64,000 bases of DNA from an uncultured Lachnospiraceae bacterium (GTDB lineage Bacteria > Bacillota > Clostridia > Lachnospirales > Lachnospiraceae), in assembly GCA_949502235.1 (NCBI GenBank), contig CATBDC010000005.1, positions 81,246 to 145,245 of the forward strand, in the 5' to 3' direction. Each line of letters opens with the position of its first letter. Position 1 is the first letter of the stretch. Made by a program: the position numbers and the translations under genes. This document shows, piece after piece, positions 1 through 8,955 of the stretch. The notes below the pieces were generated by a model. It did no database searches. It was not told the DNA's origin and was given only the letters and a program-made list of their open reading frames with translations.

Positions 1-2
1 TG

Positions 3-623
3 GCTCCTCTTATCGAGGAGGGAGAGAAAGGAATGTCCATACCGGAACTGTGCAGGACGAAGGTATTCTGGATTCTTATGCTTATGATGACATGTGCGGG
101 AGCCAGCGAGCAGTCTGTCAGCCAGTGGGCGTCAACCTTTGCCGAGCGCGGGCTTGGGGTCGGGAAAACCGTAGGCGATCTTGCAGGGCCTATGACCTTT
201 GCCGTTCTGATGGGAAGTGCCAGGGCATTTTACGGGAAGTTTGGAGACAGAATCAATCTGGATCATTTTATGACAGGGAGCGGAATCCTATGCGTGATAT
301 CGTACCTGTGTATTTCCCTCTCTCCGTCTCCCGTTTTATCCCTTGCGGGCTGTGCCGTCTGCGGCTTATCCGTAGGAATCATGTGGCCCGGGAGCTTCAG
401 CAAAGCATCCGCAATGCTTCGAAACGGCGGGACAGCGCTGTTTGCACTGCTGGCGCTGGCAGGAGATCTGGGATGCTCCGGCGGGCCTACGCTGGTAGGA
501 TATATCTCCAGTGCGGCGTCAGACGATTTGAAAAAAGGAATATTGGCGGCAGTTGTCTTTCCGCTGCTGCTGGTGTGCGGAATATTTCTGTTAAAAGGCA
601 TGAAGGTTCATTCAGAGGATTAG
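3..623 (+). CDS. MFS transporter, C-terminal half (cut by window edge)
   Basis: The reading frame is open from the first full codon at base 3, so this is the end of a longer gene, although an ATG with a purine-rich leader lies at 33. The visible ~206 residues begin with an acidic linker (APLIEEGEKG), then about six hydrophobic segments with small-residue-rich turns, as in the second six-helix bundle of major facilitator transporters. The substrate cannot be told. It ends 2 bp from the convergent channel gene. Family call is by topology and wording typical of MFS C-halves; the N-terminal half is outside the window. Confidence 0.7.
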   Translation, partial: APLIEEGEKGMSIPELCRTKVFWILMLMMTCAGASEQSVSQWASTFAERGLGVGKTVGDLAGPMTFAVLMGSARAFYGKFGDRINLDHFMTGSGILCVISYLCISLSPSPVLSLAGCAVCGLSVGIMWPGSFSKASAMLRNGGTALFALLALAGDLGCSGGPTLVGYISSAASDDLKKGILAAVVFPLLLVCGIFLLKGMKVHSED

Positions 624-625
624 TT

Positions 626-1270
626 TTACCCTGTCCCAAGCGGAAGATTCCAGTCATATTTCCTTGCCAGCAGCCGGATGGCGATTACGGCAAGTGCACT
701 TAGAATCATAGCAATATCTGGCACAATAATCTGATATGTCAGCGCATAGAGAAGCGCTCCGGCCAGGGAGGCGCAGGCGTAGATATTTTCCTTTAATATA
801 GAAGGAATCTCCCGGATCATAATGTCACGGAGAAGCCCTCCCCCCACGCCGGTAATCACGCCGAGAAATATAGTCAGAAAAAAATAGCTGCTGTTGTCCG
901 TAGTAACGGCCGTATCCACACCGACCACCGTAAATGCACCCAGTCCGATAGCATCAAGAAGATTATAGATCTGGTTGTAGCGTTCGAGCTGTATAAATGT
1001 TTTGAGAAGTCTTTTAGACTGTACGGTAAAAAATATGGCGACTGCAGACAGCAGGGCAATTACGACATAAAAGGGTTTTCGAAAAAGAGCCGGAGGGATG
1101 TTTCCGATAAGTATGTCACGGAACATGCCGCCTCCCGTGGCGGTGATAACACCAAGGACAATTACGCCAAACAGATCCAGCCTTTTGCGGATGCCTGCAA
1201 GAGCTCCCGAGCAGGAGAAGGCAGCGGTGCCGATTAATTCCATTGCAAAGAGTAAATTTGTATTTATCAT
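626..1270 (-). CDS. TRIC-type cation channel family protein (YadS/YicG, UPF0126)
   Basis: A 214-residue, almost entirely hydrophobic protein with two internally similar halves, each carrying a glycine-rich turn followed by Arg-Asp (TGGGMFRDILIG near residue 45 and TGVGGGLLRDIM near 138). This is the signature of the duplicated glycine-transporter/TRIC domain; bacterial relatives form trimeric monovalent-cation channels in the inner membrane. Length fits the family (about 200-220). It is transcribed divergently from the Fic gene across a 151-bp AT-rich spacer and convergently to the MFS gene. Confidence 0.85.
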   Translation of the reverse strand: MINTNLLFAMELIGTAAFSCSGALAGIRKRLDLFGVIVLGVITATGGGMFRDILIGNIPPALFRKPFYVVIALLSAVAIFFTVQSKRLLKTFIQLERYNQIYNLLDAIGLGAFTVVGVDTAVTTDNSSYFFLTIFLGVITGVGGGLLRDIMIREIPSILKENIYACASLAGALLYALTYQIIVPDIAMILSALAVIAIRLLARKYDWNLPLGTG

Positions 1271-1421
1271 ATCTATAAACCCTTTCTTGTGTATAAGTAA
1301 ATTCTATAAAAACAGAGCGCACTCTAAAATTGTTTTCTATCATACTAAAATTTTACGGACATGTCAACCTGAAATGTGGTACAATGTAGCAGAACAAATA
1401 GTAACACTAAGGATGGTTTAA

Positions 1422-2171
1422 ATGAAAACGTATGAACAGATTGTGCAGGAATGGCAGAAACATGATATAATAACTGCGGCGGATGTGGAGGTTTATCTCG
1501 AGAATTTTCGTATTCTGTTTGCATATCATTCGAATGTTATTGAAAATTCAAAAATCACCTATCATGACACAAGAGAAATTTTTGAACATGGAAGGGTCAG
1601 CAATTATACAGGCGATCTTAGAACCCTGTATGAGATTGAAAATCAGAAAATATGCTATGAATATTTGAAGAAAAAGATTGTGGCAAAGGAACCCCTAAGC
1701 CAGGTGCTAATCTTAAGGATTCATAAGCTTCTGATGAGGGGATGCTATGATGAAGCAAGATATGCGAAAGGAGAACGTCCCGGGCAATATAAGAAGACAA
1801 TGTATGTCGTGGGTGATGAGACCGGCGTAGAGCCGGAGGATGTTCCAGGGGAGATTGAATTTATACTGAAGCAGGTGTATCAGGAAAAGACCGGAGATGT
1901 ACTTACTGCTGCCGCGTACCTCCATCTGAATTTTGAATCTGTCCATCCCTTTGCTGACGGGAATGGAAGAGCTGGAAGAACTATTTTAAATTATTACCTG
2001 CTGACACAAGGATATCCGCCTGTAATTATTTATGAGGAGGATAGAAAAACATATTATATGGCATTGGCTTTATTTGATAAAACAGATGAAATAAGTGCAT
2101 TTAAAAAATTCTTAAAAGAAGAAACAGAAAAAACGTGGAATTTTAAAGGAGCAAAAAGAATTCCGCTTTAA
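1422..2171 (+). CDS. Fic family protein (probable AMP transferase with N-terminal inhibitory motif)
   Basis: 249 residues. The Fic active-site loop HPFADGNGRAGR starts at His175 and matches HxFx(D/E)GNGRxxR completely, so the enzyme should be able to transfer AMP or another nucleotide moiety to target hydroxyl groups. An SxxxEN motif at residues 37-42 (SNVIEN) matches the N-terminal inhibitory helix that keeps many Fic enzymes autoinhibited through its Glu (Glu41). A possible -10 (TACAAT) lies at about 1379. It sits 26 bp upstream of murI, so the two are probably cotranscribed; whether MurI is a target is unknown. Confidence 0.9.
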   Translation: MKTYEQIVQEWQKHDIITAADVEVYLENFRILFAYHSNVIENSKITYHDTREIFEHGRVSNYTGDLRTLYEIENQKICYEYLKKKIVAKEPLSQVLILRIHKLLMRGCYDEARYAKGERPGQYKKTMYVVGDETGVEPEDVPGEIEFILKQVYQEKTGDVLTAAAYLHLNFESVHPFADGNGRAGRTILNYYLLTQGYPPVIIYEEDRKTYYMALALFDKTDEISAFKKFLKEETEKTWNFKGAKRIPL

Positions 2172-2197
2172 GATAAAAAGACACAGGAGCAATTTAA

Positions 2198-3013
2198 ATG
2201 CGGATAGGAATATTTGATTCGGGAATCGGAGGCTTATCCGTTCTTCACCAGGCGCTTCGCAGGATACCAGAGGCAGAGTTTATCTACTATGCAGATGAGG
2301 AGCATGTACCATACGGTGAGAAGAAGGAAAAGCAGATTAAAGGATATATTGACGAAATTATTAAATTTATGCTGAAAAAGCAGGTGGACGCTATTGTCAT
2401 CGCCTGCAACACGGCTACCAGTGTAGCCACAAAGGAATACAGGAGCAGGTTTCCGGTGCCGATTATCGGTATGGAGCCGGCGGTGAAGCAGGCAGTTGAG
2501 CTTTATGGACACCTTCCGGGAAGGATTCTTGTGGCAGCCACCCCGGTGACCATTGCTGGGGACAAGCTTCATCATCTGTTAGAGAAGGTGGACAGGGAGG
2601 ATAAGGTAGACTTAGCAGCGCTTCCGGGCCTGGTCCGGTTTGCCGAGAAGGGTGATTTTGATTCGGAAGAAATCATGGAATATCTTACGGAGGAGCTTAA
2701 AGCCTATCCTCTTCATCAATATAAGGCATTTGTGCTTGGATGTACGCATTTTAATTATTTTATGGCATATTATAAAAGGATCTTTCCGGAAACTGTAAAA
2801 TTTGTAGACGGAAATGCAGGGACGATCCGCCAGCTTTTAAGGAAGCTTGGGGACGCGGGGGGAAGCCCGGACAGCGGAGTGTCAGAGGCAGTCTTGTATA
2901 GTGGAAGTGCCAGAAGGGTAACATACTATTTTTCCGGCAGGCTGATTACGGCAGGGGAAAGAGAACGCATCAATGCTTATATGGAACAGCTTGACAGGCT
3001 GGATTCTATATAA
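2198..3013 (+). CDS. murI: glutamate racemase
   Basis: 271 residues, normal for MurI, which interconverts L- and D-glutamate in the cytoplasm for peptidoglycan synthesis. The N-terminus has the family start MRIGIFDSGIGG. The two catalytic cysteines are present: Cys70 in ACNTATS and Cys182 in LGCTHF. The tyrosine-rich YYADEEHVPYGEK stretch near residue 30 is also typical. The ATG is 7 bp after AGGAGC. It follows fic and precedes an AIM24 gene by 30 bp, suggesting one transcript. Confidence 0.95.
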   Translation: MRIGIFDSGIGGLSVLHQALRRIPEAEFIYYADEEHVPYGEKKEKQIKGYIDEIIKFMLKKQVDAIVIACNTATSVATKEYRSRFPVPIIGMEPAVKQAVELYGHLPGRILVAATPVTIAGDKLHHLLEKVDREDKVDLAALPGLVRFAEKGDFDSEEIMEYLTEELKAYPLHQYKAFVLGCTHFNYFMAYYKRIFPETVKFVDGNAGTIRQLLRKLGDAGGSPDSGVSEAVLYSGSARRVTYYFSGRLITAGERERINAYMEQLDRLDSI

Positions 3014-3043
3014 AGAAAACATATTACAGGAGGTATGAGAAGA

Positions 3044-3724
3044 ATGAGATATCAAATACAGGGAGAAACGCTTCCGGTAGTTATCTGCGAGCTTGAGGGC
3101 GGAGAAAAGATGATTACGGAAGGCGGCGCTATGTCATGGATGTCGCCTAATATGCTGATGGAGACAACGAGCAACGGCGGACTTGGAAAAGCATTTGGAA
3201 GGGCATTTTCCGGAGAGAAGATGTTCCAGAACATTTATACCGCTCAGGGCGGCCCGGGGATGATTGCATTTGCGTCAAGCTTTCCGGGTTCCATTAAGGC
3301 ATTTCAGATTGTTCCCGGGCAGGATATGATCTTCCAGAAAAAAGCGTTTCTTGCATCAGAAGCAGGTGTACAGCTCTCTGTGCATTTCCGCAAAAAATTA
3401 GGTTCCGGACTGTTTGGCGGCGAGGGCTTTATTATGCAGAAAATCAGCGGACAGGGAACAGTATTTGCGGAGTTTGACGGACATGTTGTGGAATATGAGC
3501 TTCAGGCCGGGCAGCAGATTGTAATTGATACAGGCCATCTTGCAGCCATGACGGCATCCTGCAGTATGGATATCCAGAGTGTGCCGGGCGTAAAAAATAT
3601 GCTGTTTGGTGGAGAGGGGATATTTAACACTGTGATTACCGGACCAGGCCACGTGTGGCTTCAGACAATGCCGATCAGCAATGTGGCAGGTGCTATCAGA
3701 CCGTACATACCCACATCATCATAA
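3044..3724 (+). CDS. AIM24 / TIGR00266 family protein
   Basis: 226 residues from the second ATG (MRYQIQGETLPV). The upstream ATG at 3035 lies 1 bp after the AGGAGG at 3028-3033, whereas 3044 is 10 bp away, so 3044 is the better start. The sequence is beta-rich and glycine-rich, with the family phrases 'EGGAMSWMSPN' and 'GPGHVWLQTMP' near the ends. AIM24-type proteins are widespread, cytosolic and of unknown biochemical role in bacteria. Probably the last gene of the fic-murI unit; a large palindrome follows. Confidence 0.85.
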   Translation: MRYQIQGETLPVVICELEGGEKMITEGGAMSWMSPNMLMETTSNGGLGKAFGRAFSGEKMFQNIYTAQGGPGMIAFASSFPGSIKAFQIVPGQDMIFQKKAFLASEAGVQLSVHFRKKLGSGLFGGEGFIMQKISGQGTVFAEFDGHVVEYELQAGQQIVIDTGHLAAMTASCSMDIQSVPGVKNMLFGGEGIFNTVITGPGHVWLQTMPISNVAGAIRPYIPTSS

Positions 3725-3735
3725 AAAAACGAGTC

Positions 3736-3812
3736 AGGGACGGGGTAAAATGAAAAAGTGCCTGTCCCCAGGAAAGCCAGGGACAGGCACTTTTTCATTT
3801 TACCCCGTCCCT
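3736..3812. repeat. dispersed palindrome copy A, perfect 33-bp arms
   Basis: Arms at 3736-3768 and 3780-3812 are exact reverse complements, separated by 11 bases. The arm begins AGGGACGGGGTAAAATG and contains AGTGCCTGTCCC. Related copies occur at 6217, 15804 and 44719, always between genes. It may act as a bidirectional terminator between the AIM24 gene and the ClC gene, but its size and dispersion suggest a repeat family. Confidence 0.9.
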
Positions 3813-3831
3813 AAGCAAAGGAGGAAGAGCT

Positions 3832-5397
3832 GTGAAAGGAGAAACCGCCGGTACGATCCGGCGTGCGGAGAGATTTCAGACTATTTTAATCGGGGAAGGG
3901 CTTCTTGTGGGCGGTATCGCGGGCCTTGTTGTTCTTCTCTACCGGATGCTCTTAGGCAGCGCCGGTGAATGGCTGAATAAAATCCTGGCATATGCCAAGG
4001 AAAGTCCTGTCCGTATGGCAGGGTGGTTTGCTGTTCTTATGCTCCTTGCATGGATAACAGCCAGGCTTGTAACCTTTGAACCTATGATATCAGGGAGCGG
4101 TATTCCCCAGCTTGAGGGAGAGATGACCGGAAAGCTTGAACAGAAATGGTGGCGGGTGCTTCCGGCAAAATTTCTCGGGGGCTTCTTATGCCTCTTAGGA
4201 GGACTTGCACTTGGCAGGGAGGGTCCCTCTATCCAGCTTGGGGCAATGGTTGGTAAAAGTGTGTCAAATGGCTTGGACAGGGGGAAAACAGAGGAGAAGT
4301 TTCTTTTGACCTGCGGGGCCAGCGCCGGGCTTTCCGCAGCCTTTCATGCACCTCTTGCAGGAGTCATGTTTTCTCTTGAGGAGGTACACAAGAATTTTTC
4401 CGTATCCGTGCTGGTATCCGTCATGACAGCGTCTCTAACGGCTGACTTTATTTCTTCGACCGTAATCGGGACAGAATCTGTGTTCCAGTTTGAAATTATT
4501 AAGGTGCTTCCGCCGGAGTATTATGGTATGATTGTGGGACTCGGCGTTCTGCTGGGGGTACTGGGCGCATTTTATAACTGGTTTACCCTGAAGGTTCAGG
4601 AGCTGTATAATAAGGCGGCATTTTTAAATACAACTACGAAGCTTATGATTCCGTTTTTCTGTGCCGGGCTCCTTGGCTTTACAGCGCCGCAGCTTCTCGG
4701 AAGCGGACATGCGCTGTTAGAATATCTGACAGTCGAGGACGTCATGCTTAAGACCGTGTTTTTCATATTAATAGGAAGATTTATTTTCTCAGCAGTATGT
4801 TTTGGCTCTGGTGCTCCGGGAGGTATTTTCTTTCCACTGCTTGTACTGGGCGGATTTATCGGCGGGGCGTTTGCTACGGTGGCAGTCCAGTATTTTGGGC
4901 TGGATATGATTTTTATTAATAATTTTGTGGTACTTGCCATGGCAGGATATTTTTCCGCAATTGTGCGGGCGCCTCTTACGGGCATTATTCTTATATTTGA
5001 AATGACAGGATCCACTAGTCAGATGCTGTCCTTATCCATTGTTTCGATTGCGGCATATGTAACTGCGACTCTTCTTAAATCAAAGCCTATTTATGAAAGC
5101 CTGCTGGAGCGCCTTCTTATCAGGCAGGGAAGAAAGCCGTCAGAAGAACGCGGTCAAAAGGTGCTTTCGGATTTTACCGTTTTGGAAGGCTCAGGGCTTG
5201 CAGATGCGGCTGTAAAAGAAATTGCATGGCCGGAAAACTGCCTGCTGGTTGCAATCCGGAGGGGATCAGAGGAAATCATTCCGCGTGGCCGGACAAGACT
5301 TTGCGCCGGGGACGTGATTGTAACTATGACGGATGAGAGAGATATGGCTAATGTGTATGATAAGATGACTGTATTGTGTAAGGAGAGATCAAGATGA
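3832..5397 (+). CDS. ClC-family chloride/proton antiporter with C-terminal TrkA-C (RCK_C) domain
   Basis: 521 residues starting at GTG after AGGAGG. All three ClC selectivity motifs are visible: GSGIPQ (about residue 87), GREGPSI with the gating glutamate at Glu130, and GSGAPGGIFFP (about 325). About ten or more membrane helices run to residue ~430. The last ~80 residues form a soluble domain ending in 'RLCAGDVIVTMTDERD', like RCK_C ligand-binding domains. It exchanges chloride (or a similar anion) for protons across the cytoplasmic membrane. Its stop overlaps the next gene by 4 bp, so translation is coupled. Confidence 0.92.
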   Translation: MKGETAGTIRRAERFQTILIGEGLLVGGIAGLVVLLYRMLLGSAGEWLNKILAYAKESPVRMAGWFAVLMLLAWITARLVTFEPMISGSGIPQLEGEMTGKLEQKWWRVLPAKFLGGFLCLLGGLALGREGPSIQLGAMVGKSVSNGLDRGKTEEKFLLTCGASAGLSAAFHAPLAGVMFSLEEVHKNFSVSVLVSVMTASLTADFISSTVIGTESVFQFEIIKVLPPEYYGMIVGLGVLLGVLGAFYNWFTLKVQELYNKAAFLNTTTKLMIPFFCAGLLGFTAPQLLGSGHALLEYLTVEDVMLKTVFFILIGRFIFSAVCFGSGAPGGIFFPLLVLGGFIGGAFATVAVQYFGLDMIFINNFVVLAMAGYFSAIVRAPLTGIILIFEMTGSTSQMLSLSIVSIAAYVTATLLKSKPIYESLLERLLIRQGRKPSEERGQKVLSDFTVLEGSGLADAAVKEIAWPENCLLVAIRRGSEEIIPRGRTRLCAGDVIVTMTDERDMANVYDKMTVLCKERSR

Positions 5398-6215
5398 GAT
5401 TAACAATACTTGGAACTGGAAATGCTATGGCAGCAGAGTGCTACAATACCTGCTTTGCTCTTTCCGAAGGCAGCAGGCATTTCCTTGTAGATACCGGAGG
5501 CGGCAACCGGATACTGAAGGTTTTGAAGGATGCGGATATTAAAGTAGAGGATATCCATGATATTTTCATTACCCACGAGCATATCGATCATCTTCTGGGA
5601 ACCGTATGGATGATACGGGTAATCGGGACAAGGATGAACCAGGAGAAATATGACGGGGAGCTTCGAATCTACTGTCACAGCGGACTTGTGGATACGATCC
5701 GGACCATAGCAAATCTTACGATTCAGAAGAAGGTATGTAAGCATATGGGAGAACGGATTCGTTTTGTTCCTCTTGAACATGGGGACATGAAAGAAATACT
5801 GGGAAACAGAGTGACATTTTTTGATATATATTCCACGAAAGCAAAGCAGTTTGGCTTCACAATGGAATTTGCCGCAAAAAAGAACACACAGAAGGAAACG
5901 ATAAAATTCACATGTGCAGGCGATGAACCCTATAATGAAAAGGATTACGAATTCGTGAAAGGAAGCGACTGGCTTACACACGAGGCCTTCTGCCTTTACA
6001 GCGAGGCAGAGGAATTTAAGCCCTACGAAAAGCATCACAGTACTGTCCGAGAGGCCTGCCGGACGGCAGAGGAGCTTAAAATCCCCAACCTGATTCTGTA
6101 TCATACGGAGGAGAAAAACCTGCAGAGGCGTAAAGAGCTGTATACAGAAGAAGGAAAGGCATATTATTCAGGAAATCTGTATGTGCCGGACGACTTAGAA
6201 GTATTTGAATTTTAA
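5394..6215 (+). CDS. MBL-fold metallo-hydrolase (RNase Z-like)
   Basis: 273 residues; starts with MRLTILGTGNAM, the usual beta strand of RNase Z-type metallo-beta-lactamase folds. The metal-binding THEHIDH motif is at residues 60-66, a conserved Asp lies in the 'DTGGGNR' stretch, and a C-terminal 'LILYHTEE' supplies a further His. It probably binds two zinc ions and hydrolyses a phosphodiester or similar substrate, but the substrate is unknown; it lacks the long flexible arm of true tRNase Z as far as can be judged. Overlaps the ClC gene (ATGA). Confidence 0.85.
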   Translation: MRLTILGTGNAMAAECYNTCFALSEGSRHFLVDTGGGNRILKVLKDADIKVEDIHDIFITHEHIDHLLGTVWMIRVIGTRMNQEKYDGELRIYCHSGLVDTIRTIANLTIQKKVCKHMGERIRFVPLEHGDMKEILGNRVTFFDIYSTKAKQFGFTMEFAAKKNTQKETIKFTCAGDEPYNEKDYEFVKGSDWLTHEAFCLYSEAEEFKPYEKHHSTVREACRTAEELKIPNLILYHTEEKNLQRRKELYTEEGKAYYSGNLYVPDDLEVFEF

Positions 6216-6216
6216 T

Positions 6217-6261
6217 GAATCTGGGACGGGGTAAATTTCATTTTACCCCCGTCCCAGATTC
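6217..6261. repeat. dispersed palindrome copy B / bidirectional terminator
   Basis: GAATCTGGGACGGGGTAAA is followed after six bases by its near-perfect reverse complement, with one extra C in the right arm. It fills the 48-bp gap between two convergent genes, so it probably terminates both transcripts. Same family as the 3736, 15804 and 44719 copies. Confidence 0.85.
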
Positions 6262-6263
6262 GA

Positions 6264-7625
6264 TTATCCCTGTCCCTTATCGGACACACGCTTTTTCTTG
6301 TAAAAATAATAGATGATAAGCAGTACTGCAGTTGCGATCCAGGACATGGGATAGCTGACGAGTATGACCCAAAGCTCATGTCTTATGGGTACAACTAGCA
6401 GAATCCAGGGAAGGCGCACACAGCAGACCCCGCCCAACGTAATAAGGGTAGGGAACAATACATCGCCGATTCCCCTAAGCGCCCCGGAAAGGATCTCAAT
6501 AAATACAAAAACAATATAGCTTGGCGTGATATACCGCAGCATGTACACGCCGATATTTACAACATTTATGTCCGTTGTAAAAATATGAAACAGCGGACGG
6601 CAGAAAACTACCAGAAAGACAAGCAGGCCCCCGCAGACCCCGAGGGACATGCCAAGACACACCCGGACGCTTTTAAATACCCGGTCATAGCGTCTGGCGC
6701 CGTAATTCTGGCCTGCAAAGGTTGTGATCGCGATGCCGAAGGCGCCGCACACTGTCCAGAAAATTGCATCAAGCTTCCCATAGGCGGCCCATGCTGCCGC
6801 AGGATCCGTGCCAAAGCCATTTACGGCTGCCTGGATGATAATGTTGGTGATGCCGTACATACAGGACTGAAGCCCGCTTGGAAAACCGATGCGAAGCTCC
6901 GATTTTAGCATAGGAGGCGAGATACGGACTGCAGAAAGTGATAATTTCAAAAGGTCATAGCCCTTCATTAACGCGCGGGTAACAAGAAGAGCACTGACCG
7001 CCTGTGAAATAATGGTCGCAATTGCCACACCGGCAATCCCCAGATGAAAAACAAGCACCATCACAATATCCAGTACAATATTTAACAGGCAGCAGATAAT
7101 CAGGTAATATAAGGGGCGCCTGGAATCACCGATTGCCCGCATGATACCTGATCCCATATTAAAAACAAGTACAGCGATCATTCCCAGAAAATAAATCCTG
7201 AGATATAAAATGGAATCCGTTAATACATCTGCCGGAGTTTTCATAACCGTTAAAAGCCAGGGCGTAGAAAACCATCCCAGCACGGCAATTACCAGACTTG
7301 CGGCGATGGAAAAGGCATAAGCGGTATGAAGGCTTTCGTGAAGGCTTCTGGAGTTCTTAGCACCGTAATGCTGTGAAATAATTACCGTAGCCCCGGCAGA
7401 AAGGCCGGTAAAAAAGCCTATAATAAGGTTAGAAAGCACAGCCGCCGACCCGCCTACACTTGCGAGAGCCTGTTTCCCCACGAACCGGCCTACAATGACG
7501 GCGTCTACCGTATTATAAAGCTGCTGAAATAAGGTTCCGATTACAATCGGAAAGAAAAAGAACAGAAGCTGGCGCCAGATTACACCCTCTGTAATCTGGT
7601 TCATAGTTACATTATCCTTTGTCAT
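6264..7625 (-). CDS. MATE family efflux transporter
   Basis: 453 residues from ATG at 7625, which is 10 bp after AAGGAG; a GTG at 7634 is only 1 bp from the same site and less likely. About twelve membrane segments in two similar halves, with MATE phrases 'FFFPIVIGTLFQQLYNTVDAVIVGRFVG' (start of helix 1) and 'FGIAITTFAGQNYGA' in the second half. Such pumps export drugs or metabolites using sodium or proton gradients. No regulator is adjacent. Confidence 0.92.
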   Translation of the reverse strand: MTKDNVTMNQITEGVIWRQLLFFFFPIVIGTLFQQLYNTVDAVIVGRFVGKQALASVGGSAAVLSNLIIGFFTGLSAGATVIISQHYGAKNSRSLHESLHTAYAFSIAASLVIAVLGWFSTPWLLTVMKTPADVLTDSILYLRIYFLGMIAVLVFNMGSGIMRAIGDSRRPLYYLIICCLLNIVLDIVMVLVFHLGIAGVAIATIISQAVSALLVTRALMKGYDLLKLSLSAVRISPPMLKSELRIGFPSGLQSCMYGITNIIIQAAVNGFGTDPAAAWAAYGKLDAIFWTVCGAFGIAITTFAGQNYGARRYDRVFKSVRVCLGMSLGVCGGLLVFLVVFCRPLFHIFTTDINVVNIGVYMLRYITPSYIVFVFIEILSGALRGIGDVLFPTLITLGGVCCVRLPWILLVVPIRHELWVILVSYPMSWIATAVLLIIYYFYKKKRVSDKGQG

Positions 7626-7706
7626 GACATACACACTCCTTTATACCGACTATATCACAGGAGAGCCTGCGGCTGCAATCAATATTTTTTATAGATAAAG
7701 CGGTAT

Positions 7707-7741
7707 AAAAAAGCTGTGAGCCGCCCGGACGGCGGCTCATG
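7707..7741 (-). terminator. rho-independent terminator of the reductase operon
   Basis: On the minus strand a GC-rich stem (AGCCGCC with GGCGGCT) is followed by a run of T. It lies just after the 71-residue protein, the last gene of the Dabb-reductase-SDR operon. Confidence 0.75.
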
Positions 7742-7772
7742 GACAGAGATTGCAGTATTCTGCCAGTTTTTA

Positions 7773-7988
7773 TTACTCTAAATTTGCTGCAGTCAATTCT
7801 TCATTAAGTGCAGCCAGCTTCTCTGGCGTACAGCCTGTCTGCGGAAATGCGGCCAAAGCCCGCAGAGTCATTCCATAGGTCATTTTTGAACGCTTGTCTG
7901 AAAAATCAAAACCATATTTTTCACAAATCTCGTTCGCCTGTTCATTTTTTGCAAGATCCTTAATTTTGCTATCAACTGTAAGTGCCAT
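7773..7988 (-). CDS. small protein of the reductase operon, function unknown
   Basis: 71 residues, soluble, helical in character, with one Cys pair-free core and a Gly-Phe turn ('EICEKYGFDFSD'). It has a good AGGAGA site upstream. The layout (helix, short turn, 'TYGMTLRAL', helix) loosely recalls DUF1858-like small domains but no motif proves it. It is the distal gene of the operon, 59 bp after the SDR gene, so it probably serves the same reductive pathway, perhaps as a carrier or binding subunit. That role is inference. Confidence 0.6.
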   Translation of the reverse strand: MALTVDSKIKDLAKNEQANEICEKYGFDFSDKRSKMTYGMTLRALAAFPQTGCTPEKLAALNEELTAANLE

Positions 7989-8047
7989 AATATCTCTCCT
8001 TTTTATATAGTATTTTTCATAAAAGCCCCTGGCTTAATATGCACAGA

Positions 8048-8929
8048 TTATAAATCAAATGTCATAAGACCCGGTGCACCGAAAGCAAATGCTTCTATTC
8101 CGGCAGTCATTGGAAGCAGCATTCCGTAATCTACAGACAACAGGCATCCGCTGATAAAGCTTGCCATGTGAGAGCCCAAAAATACCATCGGCTCTGCCAT
8201 TTCCCGGGGAAGAGCCATGCGGTGTGCTGCTCCTGTTCCGTATTCAATCATCTCTTCAATGCCTCCCGCAAATTCGGCAAAATCCTCGCGGAGACCGGTA
8301 TCAGTTCCCATTGGAAGAACTGCGTTGATGCGAATATTCTTTTTCTCTGCAAGCTCTTCAACAATAGAAGCAATATAATAATTCATTGCACGTTTAGAAA
8401 CCCCATAGAATAAAGGCACCATACATTTTCCTTCCCGCGGGTTACAGAGATCCTCCAATGCCTTAAGACTGTCTTCATAACCCTTCGGAGCAATGAGAGA
8501 AATATACTCTTCTTTATTACTCTCTATTTCCCATCCCAGCCCGCCGGAAGATGTACAGATTGTAATTGCCCCGCCGCTTAGCATACGGTGCATCAGATAT
8601 TCCTCTATAATATATTTGTTGGCGAGGAAATTTACTTTAAAAGTCTCCAGCATTGTATTATGAAGTCCGGAAATACCTGCTACTCCAAAGAAGTTGTCAA
8701 TTTCATAGGGGATTTCGTTTAAAAATGCGTTGTCAATTTCCTCCTTTTCAATCAGATTACAGTGTATCTCCTTTTCTACGCCCGGGATGTTTGTAGGCTT
8801 TAAATCAAGGGTATAAACCTCTGCACCAAGGTCTACAAGCATTTTTGTCAGCGAACGTCCCATGCCCGATGCAGAGCCTGTTACTACACAGATTTTGTTG
8901 GCGTATCCGAAATAATCCTTCATTTTCAA
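8048..8929 (-). CDS. SDR-family NAD(P)-dependent oxidoreductase
   Basis: 293 residues. The Rossmann dinucleotide motif TGSASGMG is at about residue 17, and the catalytic Ser-Tyr-Lys set is visible as 'CTSSGG' near 125 and 'YGVSKRAMNYY' near 177 (YxxxK). The C-terminal 'SGCLLSVDYGML' is the usual SDR end. An insertion of about 30 residues between the Ser and the Tyr (containing 'KGYEDSLKALEDLCN') resembles bacterial hydroxysteroid-dehydrogenase-type enzymes, so an alcohol/ketone on a steroid, flavonoid or similar ring is plausible but not shown. 26 bp after the flavin reductase gene. Confidence 0.88.
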   Translation of the reverse strand: MKMKDYFGYANKICVVTGSASGMGRSLTKMLVDLGAEVYTLDLKPTNIPGVEKEIHCNLIEKEEIDNAFLNEIPYEIDNFFGVAGISGLHNTMLETFKVNFLANKYIIEEYLMHRMLSGGAITICTSSGGLGWEIESNKEEYISLIAPKGYEDSLKALEDLCNPREGKCMVPLFYGVSKRAMNYYIASIVEELAEKKNIRINAVLPMGTDTGLREDFAEFAGGIEEMIEYGTGAAHRMALPREMAEPMVFLGSHMASFISGCLLSVDYGMLLPMTAGIEAFAFGAPGLMTFDL

Positions 8930-8955
8930 GTGTCTCCTTTCGTAATAGATAGTTG

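Noticed and set aside
5400..6104. 234-residue open frame on the minus strand opposite the MBL hydrolase
   Set aside because: Antisense to a gene with a full metal-binding motif; composition is not protein-like and there is no ribosome site.
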